Source: Mycobacterium sp. 1465703.0 (GTDB taxonomy: Bacteria > Actinomycetota > Actinomycetes > Mycobacteriales > Mycobacteriaceae). Taken from it: 64,000 nt of DNA. Location: contig NZ_LZKU01000238.1 of NCBI RefSeq assembly GCF_001672975.1, forward strand, positions 114,022 through 178,021. The letters are read 5' to 3'. The notes below the pieces were generated by a model that saw only the letters and a program-made list of their open reading frames with translations, had not been told where the DNA came from and searched no databases. This document shows positions 23,961 to 31,364 of this stretch, piece by piece (position 1 is the first letter of the stretch; each line of letters starts with the position of its first letter). A program made the position numbers and the translations under genes.

Positions 23961-25505
23961 CTATTCCGGGTCGGCTACATCCTCATCGGCATCGTCGAGC
24001 TCGGTGGCGGCGATATCGGCGGCGGGCGCCGTGAGCGGCAGCAGCACGATGAACCGGGTGTCGCCCGGCACGGACTCCACTCGCAGATCTCCGCGGTGCT
24101 TCTTCACCACGATGTTGAACGCCAGGTCCAGGCCCAGACCGGTGCCTTCGCCGAATGGCTTGGTGGTGAAGAACGGCTCGAAGATGTGCTCGCGCACGTC
24201 CTCGGGTATCCCCGGCCCGGTGTCACAGATTTCGATGCGCGCCAGGTTGTCGCCTTCCCGGCAGGTGCGGATTGTCAGCGTGCCACCGGTATCGCGCATC
24301 GCCGCGATCGCATTGTCGATGATATTGGTCCATACCTGATTGAGATCACCTGGGTAGCAAGGGATTTCGGGAAGGGTTTGGTCGAAGTCCTTGGCCACCG
24401 TGATGACGGTGTCCTTGCCCGCGTCTTTGGTCAACCGGTCGGCGAACATCACCAGCGTGCTGCGCAGCAGATCGTGCACATTGGTCACCTGGAACGGGGC
24501 CCGATCCAGCTGCGAATACTGCTTGGCGTCGGCGACCAACGCCGAAATCCGTTTGCTCGCTTCCAGGATCTGGTTCATCAGCAGCTCGCTCTCGATGGTG
24601 TAGTTGATCCATCGGATCGCCTGCTCCAGCGATGTGGACGCGAGTTCGTCGGTGACCGTGGAAATCCGCTCCAGCCAGTCGGTGTCGATGCCGCCCTCGA
24701 CGAACGTCGGTGCGATGTCCCATCCGCCGTCGATGCCGTGGTCCTCCAGCCAGTCGCCGATGGCGTCCTCGCGATCGGAGGTCTCCATCGCGCTCAGGTG
24801 CTGCCCCCCTCCCGGAGCAGCCGACTTGGCGACCTGCTCGGCGACCCTCTCCTGAAACCGCACCAGGGCGCTGAGCGCCTCGGCCGAGATGGTGCCGTCG
24901 GCGAGCATGGCCAGCTTGTGCCGCATATTGGCCACCCGTTCGCGCAGATCCGCCGCGGAGCGGGAGATCGCCGCCGCCGGATTGTTCAGCTGATGCGTCA
25001 GTCCGGCCGACAACCGGCCCAGGGCCAGCAGCTTCTCCCGGTTGTCGATGATCCGGCGGGTGCGGTCGGTGCCGACGGCGATGCCGTCGAGCAGATGCAC
25101 CGCCATCGGAAACTGGTCCCGCATGAACTGGGCGAAGACCGGTGCGTCCATCACGAAGAACCGCGACGGCTTGGTGACGTGCACCGAGGCGTCGTAGTTC
25201 TTCTGCTTCCCGCCGGTGAACGCCCGCCAGGCCCCGCAGTACACCCCGCGCTGCGAGGTCCGGTTGGTCTCGATGTCCTGTCCGCCGGAGAGCTTGGTCA
25301 TGGTCAGCTCCCCGTCGATGAGGACGTAGAAGCAAGTCGCCGGTTCGCCTTCGACGCAGATCGGACCCGGCTCGTAGTGCTGGATGTGCCCGTTGCTGCA
25401 CAGCACCGCGAGCTGGTCGTCGGTCAGCGCCTCGAACAGGAACAGGCTGCGCAGCTCGTCAGGCGAGCAGGGCATTTTCTCGGCCATCGATTCGGCGGCG
25501 GTCAT
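23961..25505 (-). CDS. Sensor histidine kinase with N-terminal cyclic-nucleotide-binding-like domain
   Basis: This 514-residue soluble kinase has no transmembrane segment. Residues about 20-130 form a CAP/cNMP-type beta-roll (EALTDDQLAVLCSNGHIQHYEPG, then CFYVLIDGELTMTK). The phosphoacceptor H171 lies in GRLSAGLTHQLNNP. A central helical region (about 180-330) precedes the ATPase domain with the N box (NQVWTNIIDNAIAAMRDTGG), G1 box (EICDTGPGIPE), F box (IFEPFFTTKPFG) and G2 box (GTGLGLDLAF). An AGGAG site overlaps the stop of the response-regulator fusion gene upstream, and only 7 nt separate the two, so it is almost certainly that protein's partner. The ligand of the N-terminal domain is not predictable. 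Confidence 0.9.
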   Translation of the reverse strand: MTAAESMAEKMPCSPDELRSLFLFEALTDDQLAVLCSNGHIQHYEPGPICVEGEPATCFYVLIDGELTMTKLSGGQDIETNRTSQRGVYCGAWRAFTGGKQKNYDASVHVTKPSRFFVMDAPVFAQFMRDQFPMAVHLLDGIAVGTDRTRRIIDNREKLLALGRLSAGLTHQLNNPAAAISRSAADLRERVANMRHKLAMLADGTISAEALSALVRFQERVAEQVAKSAAPGGGQHLSAMETSDREDAIGDWLEDHGIDGGWDIAPTFVEGGIDTDWLERISTVTDELASTSLEQAIRWINYTIESELLMNQILEASKRISALVADAKQYSQLDRAPFQVTNVHDLLRSTLVMFADRLTKDAGKDTVITVAKDFDQTLPEIPCYPGDLNQVWTNIIDNAIAAMRDTGGTLTIRTCREGDNLARIEICDTGPGIPEDVREHIFEPFFTTKPFGEGTGLGLDLAFNIVVKKHRGDLRVESVPGDTRFIVLLPLTAPAADIAATELDDADEDVADPE

Positions 25506-25512
25506 GCTTCTC

Positions 25513-27213
25513 CTAGCTCTCGGCCAGGTATCGGTGCACGAGCATCACGGCCATCGACCCTTCGCCGACCGCGGCGGCGACCCGTTTGGCGGACGTGGCG
25601 CGCACGTCGCCGGTGGCGAACACGCCGGGCACGCTGGTTTCCAGATGATGCGGCGGGCGATCCAGCGTCCAGCCGCACACGTTGCGCAGGTCCGGCCCGG
25701 TCAGGATGAAGCCGTGGTCGTCACGGGCCAGCACCCCGTCCAGCCAGTCGGTGCGCGGGGCGGCCCCGATGAAGATGAACATCCGGCCGCAGGTGACGTC
25801 CTCTGTTTTACCGGTCCTGTTGTTGACCAGCGTCAGCTGCTCCAGGTGGCCGTCGCCGCTGGCGCGCTGCACCTCGGTACAGGTCAGCACGTTGATCTTG
25901 GGGTTCGCTTCGATCTGCTGGATCAGGTAGTAGGACATCGACGCCTCCAGCGACGGGCCACGCACCACGATGTTGACCGACTTGGCCGTCCGGGACAGGT
26001 ACATGGCTGCCTGGCCGGCCGAGTTGGCCCCGCCGACCACGTAGACCTCTTCGTCTTCACAATCCGAGGCCACCGAGACGGCCGCGCCGTAGTAGACGCC
26101 GCAGCCGGTCAGCTCGGTGCAGCCCTCGGCCTGCAGCTGGCGATAGGAGACTCCGGTGGCCAGGATGACCGCGTGCGCGTCGATCGAGCCGCCGTCGGCG
26201 AACCGCACGGTGCGCTTGGATCCGTTCACCTCGAGCGCGGTGGCCTTGCGGGCGGTGATCAGTTCGGCGCCGAACTTCTCCGCCTGCCGCCGTGCCCGGT
26301 CGGCCAGCTGGCCACCCGACACCCCGTCCGGGAAGCCCAGATAATTCTCGATACGCGAGCTCTGTCCGGCCTGACCGCCCGTCGCAATGTGCTCGATGAG
26401 CACCGTGCGCAGCCCTTCGGAGGCGCCGTACACGGCCGCGGCCAGGCCCGCGGGCCCGCCGCCGACGACGATCAGGTCGTAGAACTCCTGCGACGGCGTG
26501 GTGGTCAGCCCCAGCGTCTCGGCCAGCTGCGCATCGGTGGGTTCGACCAGGGTGTCGCCCCGCTGGGTGACCACCACCGGCAGCCGCAGGCCGTCCTCAC
26601 CGGCCGCGGTGAGCAGCCGCTCGCCGGCGGGATCGTCGGCCATGAACCAGGTGTAGTACAGGCCGTTGCGGGCCAGGAAGTCGCGGACCTGCCAGGATCG
26701 CGCCGACCAGCGGTGCCCGATCACCTTGGTGTGCGGAATCGGGTGCTCGGGTGCGGCCCGCCAGGCGTCCAGCAGCCCGTCGATGACGGGGTAGAACTTC
26801 TCCTCCGGGGGATCCCACGGCTTGAGCAGATAGTGGTCCAGGTCGACGACGTTGATCGCGTCGATGGCGGCGTGCGTGTCGGCGTAGGCGGTCAGCAGCA
26901 CCCGGCGCGCCGCCGGATACAGGTCCATCGCCTGCTCGAGGAACTCGATGCCGCTCATCTTCGGCATCCGATAGTCGGCGATCAGCACCGCAACCGTCTC
27001 GCCGCGCAGTTTGAGCTCCTTGAGCGTGCCCAGGGCGTCCGGCCCGGATTCCGCGCGCACGATCCGGTGTTCCTCGCCGTAGTGGCGGCGCAGGTCGCGG
27101 GCGACGGCCCGGGAGACCGAGGGATCGTCGTCGACGGTCAGCATGACAGGTTTGCGCTGCTGGCTTGCCAAGCCGGCGACCTCAGCAGCGGACGGGCCTG
27201 ATGGGTGTGTCAT
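25513..27213 (-). CDS. Response regulator fused to glutaredoxin-like and thioredoxin-reductase-like domains
   Basis: From the ATG at 27213 this encodes 566 residues in three domains. Residues 22-140 are a receiver with the acidic cluster DDD at 28-30, phosphoacceptor D80 (IADYRMPKMSG), T108 and K131 (LLKPW). About 155-250 is a glutaredoxin/thioredoxin-like fold (KVIGHRWSARSWQVRDFLA, then RLPVVVTQRG). About 265-560 is a thioredoxin-reductase-type flavoprotein with two dinucleotide sites (VVGGGPAG and VVGGANSAGQAA). The reductase lacks the CxxC dithiol: the equivalent stretch reads GCGVYYGAAV. The glutaredoxin-like part has WSAR where CPYC would be. It therefore looks like a signalling-regulated flavin enzyme or NAD(P)H sensor rather than a disulfide reductase. 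The kinase gene follows 7 nt downstream. Confidence 0.88.
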   Translation of the reverse strand: MTHPSGPSAAEVAGLASQQRKPVMLTVDDDPSVSRAVARDLRRHYGEEHRIVRAESGPDALGTLKELKLRGETVAVLIADYRMPKMSGIEFLEQAMDLYPAARRVLLTAYADTHAAIDAINVVDLDHYLLKPWDPPEEKFYPVIDGLLDAWRAAPEHPIPHTKVIGHRWSARSWQVRDFLARNGLYYTWFMADDPAGERLLTAAGEDGLRLPVVVTQRGDTLVEPTDAQLAETLGLTTTPSQEFYDLIVVGGGPAGLAAAVYGASEGLRTVLIEHIATGGQAGQSSRIENYLGFPDGVSGGQLADRARRQAEKFGAELITARKATALEVNGSKRTVRFADGGSIDAHAVILATGVSYRQLQAEGCTELTGCGVYYGAAVSVASDCEDEEVYVVGGANSAGQAAMYLSRTAKSVNIVVRGPSLEASMSYYLIQQIEANPKINVLTCTEVQRASGDGHLEQLTLVNNRTGKTEDVTCGRMFIFIGAAPRTDWLDGVLARDDHGFILTGPDLRNVCGWTLDRPPHHLETSVPGVFATGDVRATSAKRVAAAVGEGSMAVMLVHRYLAES

Positions 27214-27287
27214 CGGCGTTAAGTATGCGCTCGTCAGCGGCCCTGTGGGAGGGCGGGAAGGCGGGCCGCATTCCGCCGACAGCGATT

Positions 27288-27315
27288 TTGGTGATGCGGA
27301 TTTACCAGGTATCGT
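27288..27315 (+). promoter_or_regulatory. Candidate sigma-A-type promoter upstream of infA
   Basis: TTGGTG (27288-27293) and TATCGT (27310-27315) are separated by 16 nt in the 253-bp gap between the divergent response-regulator gene and infA. Both hexamers are imperfect matches to the -35 and -10 consensus. About 150 nt of leader would precede infA. No other clear promoter is seen in this gap. Confidence 0.35.
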
Positions 27316-27466
27316 GGAACAACGGTGCGGCATCCGCGCCGACTTTTTGTGTGCCAAGTCCCTAGGAATTTCCTGTCACCGGCTCACGTTCCAAGTCGGT
27401 GTGCAATGTCGCGTCGACTAGGCGCAGACGAGAACGAAACTATACGACGAGGATTCTTAATTAGTT

Positions 27467-27688
27467 ATGGCCAAGAAGGACGGCGCCATCGAGGTGGAAG
27501 GCCGAGTGGTCGAGCCGCTGCCCAATGCGATGTTCCGCATTGAGCTGGAGAACGGCCACAAGGTGCTTGCCCACATCAGCGGCAAGATGCGGCAGCACTA
27601 CATCCGCATCCTGCCCGAGGACCGGGTGGTGGTGGAGTTGTCTCCCTACGACCTGTCCCGTGGCCGCATCGTGTACCGGTACAAGTAA
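27467..27688 (+). CDS. infA: Translation initiation factor IF-1
   Basis: The 73-residue protein has the S1/OB-fold sequence of IF-1, from [20 protein letters not shown] to the characteristic end [12 protein letters not shown]-1 binds the 30S A site with IF-2 and IF-3 during initiation. A GAGG lies about 13-14 nt before the ATG, unusually far, so initiation may rely on an AT-rich unstructured leader (TTAATTAGTT just before the ATG). It begins the ribosomal protein/rpoA run and is divergent from the two-component genes, as in M. tuberculosis, where infA is divergent from the Rv3463 side. Confidence 0.98.
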
Positions 27689-27739
27689 GCGCCTGATCGC
27701 CAACAACCTACGAACCAGACAGAACAGGATCGAACAGCC

Positions 27740-27853
27740 GTGAAGGTGAACCCGAGCGTCAAGCCAATCTGTGACAAGTGCAGGGTGATCCGTCGGCACG
27801 GGCGGGTCATGGTGATCTGCTCTGATCCGCGCCACAAGCAGCGCCAGGGCTGA
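27740..27853 (+). CDS. rpmJ: 50S ribosomal protein L36
   Basis: This 37-residue gene uses GTG at 27740 and ends with TGA at 27851-27853. The protein runs from [14 protein letters not shown] to RHKQRQG. It keeps the zinc-ribbon ligands: CDKC (C11, C14), C27 and H32. It is therefore the zinc-containing C+ form rather than the zinc-independent paralogue expressed on zinc starvation. It sits 51 nt downstream of infA in the usual order. Confidence 0.97.
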
Positions 27854-27900
27854 TCCGCCCAGGCCCCGATACAACTGAATGCAGACCTCCCAGCACCACT

Positions 27901-27957
27901 GAGCGGCTGGCATCTTTAGAGATGGGCCGCTCATCTACGCCCGGACGGAGGCCGGGC
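27901..27957 (+). promoter_or_regulatory. Two consecutive hairpins in the rpsM leader
   Basis: The 178-bp gap between rpmJ and rpsM holds a long imperfect hairpin: GAGCGGC (27901-27907) pairs with GCCGCTC (27926-27932), and CATCT (27911-27915) pairs with AGATG (27920-27924) across a TTAG loop. A second hairpin follows: GCCCGG (27939-27944) with CCGGGC (27952-27957). Neither is followed by a T tract, so a simple terminator is unlikely. The position before rpsM-rpsK-rpsD-rpoA is where E. coli has the S4-binding leader of the alpha operon, so translational feedback or attenuation is plausible. Confidence 0.5.
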
Positions 27958-28031
27958 CCCGGTAAAACCCAGATGGGGCCGGGAACGGGCTGGGATCAGA
28001 CCTCCGCCTGGAAAAAGAGGAAACGCCACCT

Positions 28032-28406
28032 ATGGCTCGACTAGTCGGCGTCGACCTTCCGCGTGACAAGCGGATGGAGATCGCCCTGACCTACATTTTC
28101 GGCGTCGGCCGCACCCGGTCGAACGAGATCCTGGCAGCTACCGGCATCGACCGGAACGTGCGCACCCGGGATCTGACCGATGACCAGCTGACCCACCTGC
28201 GCGACTACATCGAAGCGAACCTGAAGGTCGAGGGTGACCTCCGCCGCGAGGTTCAGGCCGACATCCGTCGCAAGATCGAGATCGGCTGCTACCAGGGCCT
28301 GCGGCACCGCCGCGGCCTGCCGGTGCGCGGCCAGCGGACCAAGACCAACGCACGCACCCGCAAGGGCCCCAAGCGCACCATCGCCGGCAAGAAGAAGGCC
28401 AGGTAA
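28032..28406 (+). CDS. rpsM: 30S ribosomal protein S13
   Basis: The 124-residue protein matches S13 from the N terminus (MARLVGVDLPRDKRMEIALTY) through the helix-two-turn-helix GVGRTRSNEILAATGID to the basic tail RGQRTKTNARTRKGPKRT, which contacts the P-site tRNA in the decoding head. A GAAAAAGAGGAAA-type ribosome site lies upstream. rpsK follows after 6 nt, so the two are cotranscribed and probably coupled. Confidence 0.98.
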   Translation: MARLVGVDLPRDKRMEIALTYIFGVGRTRSNEILAATGIDRNVRTRDLTDDQLTHLRDYIEANLKVEGDLRREVQADIRRKIEIGCYQGLRHRRGLPVRGQRTKTNARTRKGPKRTIAGKKKAR

Positions 28407-28412
28407 TCCCCC

Positions 28413-28829
28413 ATGCCACCAGCCAAGAAGGCATCCGCTGCTCCCAAGAAGGGGCAGAAGACCCGTCGCCGGGAAAAGAAGAACGTCCCGCACGGTGCCG
28501 CCCACATCAAGAGCACCTTCAACAACACCATCGTGACCATCACCGACCCGCAGGGCAATGTCATCGCCTGGGCGTCGTCGGGTCACGTCGGGTTCAAGGG
28601 CTCGCGTAAGTCGACGCCGTTCGCCGCCCAGCTGGCCGCCGAGAACGCGGCCCGCAAGGCGCAGGAGCACGGCGTGAAGAAGGTCGACGTGTTCGTGAAG
28701 GGCCCGGGCTCGGGCCGCGAGACGGCAATCCGGTCGCTGCAGGCCGCCGGTCTGGAGGTCGGTGCGATCTCCGACGTCACCCCCCAGCCGCACAACGGCG
28801 TTCGCCCCCCGAAGCGACGCAGGGTCTAG
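28413..28829 (+). CDS. rpsK: 30S ribosomal protein S11
   Basis: This 138-residue S11 has a basic, Ala/Lys-rich N-terminal extension (KKASAAPKKGQKTRRREKK) before the conserved core AHIKSTFNNTIVTITD and SSGHVGFKGSRKSTP, and it ends in HNGVRPPKRRRV. It lies on the 30S platform, where it lines the E-site mRNA channel with S7. It is the second gene of rpsM-rpsK-rpsD-rpoA-rplQ. Confidence 0.98.
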   Translation: MPPAKKASAAPKKGQKTRRREKKNVPHGAAHIKSTFNNTIVTITDPQGNVIAWASSGHVGFKGSRKSTPFAAQLAAENAARKAQEHGVKKVDVFVKGPGSGRETAIRSLQAAGLEVGAISDVTPQPHNGVRPPKRRRV

Positions 28830-28844
28830 GAGGAAAAGAACCCA

Positions 28845-29450
28845 ATGGCTCGTTACACCGGACCCGTTACCCGCAAGTCGCGCCGGCTGCGCACCGACCT
28901 CGTCGGTGGCGACCAGGCGTTCGAGAAGCGTCCCTACCCGCCCGGCCAGCACGGCCGCGCGCGGATCAAGGAGAGCGAATACCTCCTGCAGCTGCAGGAG
29001 AAGCAGAAGGCTCGCTTCACCTACGGCGTGATGGAAAAACAGTTCCGCCGCTACTACGCAGAGGCCTCCCGGCAGTCCGGCAAGACCGGCGAGGAACTGC
29101 TGCGCATCCTGGAAAGCCGGCTGGACAACGTCGTGTACCGCGCCGGTCTGGCGCGCACCCGGCGGATGGCGCGTCAGCTGGTCAGCCACGGACACTTCAG
29201 CGTCAACGGCGTGCACGTCAACGTCCCCAGCTACCGGGTGTCGCAGTACGACATCATCGACGTGCGGGACGGCTCGCTGAACACCGTGCCGTTCCAGATC
29301 GCGCGGGAGACGGCGGGCGACCGCCCGATCCCGAGCTGGTTGCAGGTGGTGGGGGAGCGTCAGCGCATCCTCGTCCACCAACTGCCCGAGCGGGCGCAGA
29401 TCGACGTGCCGCTCACCGAGCAGCTCATCGTCGAGTTCTACTCGAAGTAA
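28845..29450 (+). CDS. rpsD: 30S ribosomal protein S4
   Basis: The 201-residue protein begins MARYTGPVTRKSRRLRTDLV and contains the S4 RNA-binding domain (LESRLDNVVYRAGLARTRR, then VSHGHFSVNGVHVNVPS). It lacks the N-terminal four-cysteine zinc motif and is thus the zinc-free C- form. S4 nucleates 30S assembly and in several bacteria represses its own operon, which is relevant to the hairpin leader before rpsM. A GGAGG-type site precedes the ATG after a 15-nt gap from rpsK. Confidence 0.98.
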   Translation: MARYTGPVTRKSRRLRTDLVGGDQAFEKRPYPPGQHGRARIKESEYLLQLQEKQKARFTYGVMEKQFRRYYAEASRQSGKTGEELLRILESRLDNVVYRAGLARTRRMARQLVSHGHFSVNGVHVNVPSYRVSQYDIIDVRDGSLNTVPFQIARETAGDRPIPSWLQVVGERQRILVHQLPERAQIDVPLTEQLIVEFYSK

Positions 29451-29526
29451 AGACCCCCTGCAGCCAACCCGGTGCAGGTCTTGACGGCATCAAATAGCGG
29501 GTGCCGAGAAGGAGAAGAGAAACACC

Positions 29527-30570
29527 ATGCTGATCTCTCAGCGACCCACATTGTCGGAGGAAGTCCTCACCGACAGCCGCTCCCAGTTCGTCATCGAGCC
29601 GCTGGAGCCGGGATTCGGTTACACCCTGGGCAATTCGCTGCGGCGCACGCTGCTGTCCTCGATTCCGGGTGCGGCCGTCACCAGCATTCGCATCGACGGC
29701 GTGCTGCACGAGTTCACCACCGTGCCGGGCGTCAAGGAAGACGTCACCGCGATCATCTTGAACCTCAAGAGCCTGGTGGTGTCCTCCGAGGAGGACGAGC
29801 CGGTCACCATGTACCTGCGCAAGCAGGGTCCGGGTGAGGTCACCGCGGGTGACATCGTGCCGCCCGCGGGTGTCACCGTGCACAACCCCGACCTGCACAT
29901 CGCTACTCTGAACGACAAGGGCAAGCTCGAGGTCGAGCTGGTCGTCGAGCGTGGCCGTGGCTACGTGCCGGCCGTGCAGAACCGGGCTTCGGGCGCCGAA
30001 ATCGGCCGTATCCCAGTCGATTCCATCTACTCGCCGGTGCTCAAGGTCACTTACAAGGTGGACGCCACCCGTGTCGAGCAGCGCACCGACTTCGACAAGC
30101 TGATCCTGGACGTCGAGACCAAGAGCTCGATCAACCCCCGCGACGCGCTGGCGTCGGCGGGTAAGACCCTGGTCGAATTATTCGGCCTGGCACGCGAACT
30201 CAACATCGAGGCCGAGGGCATCGAGATCGGGCCGTCGCCGGCCGAGGCCGACCACATCGCGTCGTTCGCGCTGCCGATCGATGACCTTGATCTGACGGTG
30301 CGGTCCTACAACTGCCTCAAGCGCGAGGGTGTGCACACCGTCGGCGAGCTGGTCAGCCGCACCGAGTCCGACCTGCTCGACATCCGCAACTTCGGTCAGA
30401 AGTCCATCGACGAGGTGAAGGTCAAGCTGCACCAGCTGGGCCTGTCGCTCAAGGACAGCCCGCCGAGCTTCGACCCCTCGCAGGTCGCGGGTTACGACGT
30501 CGCCACCGGCACCTGGTCCAACGAGGCGGCCTACGACGACCAGGACTACGCCGAAACCGAACAGCTGTAA
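29527..30570 (+). CDS. rpoA: DNA-directed RNA polymerase alpha subunit
   Basis: The full 347-residue alpha subunit has the N-terminal assembly domain (MLISQRPTLSEEVLTD, then FVIEPLEPGFGYTLGNSLRRTLL), a flexible linker near residue 230, a C-terminal domain (LDLTVRSYNCLKREGVHTVGEL, then IRNFGQKSIDEVKVKL) for UP-element and activator contact, and the acidic tail DDQDYAETEQL typical of mycobacteria. GAGAAGGAGAAGAGAA purines precede the ATG. Confidence 0.98.
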   Translation: MLISQRPTLSEEVLTDSRSQFVIEPLEPGFGYTLGNSLRRTLLSSIPGAAVTSIRIDGVLHEFTTVPGVKEDVTAIILNLKSLVVSSEEDEPVTMYLRKQGPGEVTAGDIVPPAGVTVHNPDLHIATLNDKGKLEVELVVERGRGYVPAVQNRASGAEIGRIPVDSIYSPVLKVTYKVDATRVEQRTDFDKLILDVETKSSINPRDALASAGKTLVELFGLARELNIEAEGIEIGPSPAEADHIASFALPIDDLDLTVRSYNCLKREGVHTVGELVSRTESDLLDIRNFGQKSIDEVKVKLHQLGLSLKDSPPSFDPSQVAGYDVATGTWSNEAAYDDQDYAETEQL

Positions 30571-30688
30571 CGGCCGTCCGGTGACGATGCGGCCGTGCAG
30601 CGGCCGCTGAGGAACCGGACACAACCGACGAAAGTCCGTCCCGGCCCTACCTGATACGGGGGCCGGCCCCAATTAGGAGATAGTCGCA

Positions 30689-31351
30689 ATGCCCAAGCCC
30701 ACCAAGGGACCTCGCCTCGGCGGGTCGTCTTCCCACCAGAAGGCCCTGCTGGCCAACCTGGCCACGTCCCTGTTCGAGCACGGCCGGATCAAGACGACCG
30801 AGCCCAAAGCGCGGGCGCTGCGGCCGTACGCGGAGAAGCTGATCACGCACGCGAAAAAGGGTGCGCTGCACAACCGTCGCGAGGTGCTGAAGAAGATCCG
30901 CGACAAGGACGTGGTGCACGCCCTGTTCGAGGAGATCGGCCCGTTCTATGCCGACCGCAACGGCGGCTACACCCGCATCATCAAGGTCGAGCCGCGCAAG
31001 GGCGACAACGCCCCCATGGCCGTGATCGAGTTGGTGCGGGAGAAGACGGTCACCTCCGAGGCCGATCGGGCCCGTCGGGTGAAGGCTTCCAAGAAGACCG
31101 ACGCTCCTGTCGCGGCAGCGGCGGCACCTCAGGCGGCGGTTGAGCCTGAGGAAGCCGTCGGCCCGACCGCCGACGAGGTGACCGAGGCCGCCGAGACTGA
31201 GGCCGCCGAGACTGAGGCCACTGAGACTGAGGCCGACTCCGGCGAGACCACCGAAGCGCAGGCCAAGGCCGAAGAGAAGGCCGACAAGGCCGTGGCCGCG
31301 AGGGCCGAAGCCGAGGCCGCCGAGGCGAACGACGAGGCTGACGAGAGTTAG
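30689..31351 (+). CDS. rplQ: 50S ribosomal protein L17 with long acidic C-terminal tail
   Basis: The first 120 or so residues are canonical L17 (MPKPTKGPRLGGSSSHQKALL, then KTTEPKARALRPYAEKLIT), which lies near the peptide exit tunnel. The protein totals 220 residues, against about 120 in most bacteria and about 180 recalled for M. tuberculosis. The extra part (from about residue 130) is low-complexity Ala/Glu/Thr, partly built from a 15-bp tandem repeat at 31184-31228. The tail is probably disordered and of unknown role. The stop lies within the ribosome-site region of truA. Confidence 0.96.
   Translation: MPKPTKGPRLGGSSSHQKALLANLATSLFEHGRIKTTEPKARALRPYAEKLITHAKKGALHNRREVLKKIRDKDVVHALFEEIGPFYADRNGGYTRIIKVEPRKGDNAPMAVIELVREKTVTSEADRARRVKASKKTDAPVAAAAAPQAAVEPEEAVGPTADEVTEAAETEAAETEATETEADSGETTEAQAKAEEKADKAVAARAEAEAAEANDEADES
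31184..31228 (+). repeat. Three tandem 15-bp repeats in the rplQ 3' end
   Basis: The unit GAGGCCGCCGAGACT occurs at 31184-31198 and 31199-31213, and with two changes at 31214-31228, then decays. In frame it encodes EAAET, EAAET, EATET. A short in-frame repeat of this sort can vary in copy number by slippage without breaking the gene, so tail length may differ between strains. Confidence 0.85.
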
Positions 31352-31364
31352 CGAGGACGTCCGT

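Noticed and set aside
23850..27201. Two plus-strand frames of over 600 codons each
   Set aside because: They lie antisense to the histidine kinase and response-regulator fusion, which have complete domain signatures. The plus-strand translations show no recognisable motif.
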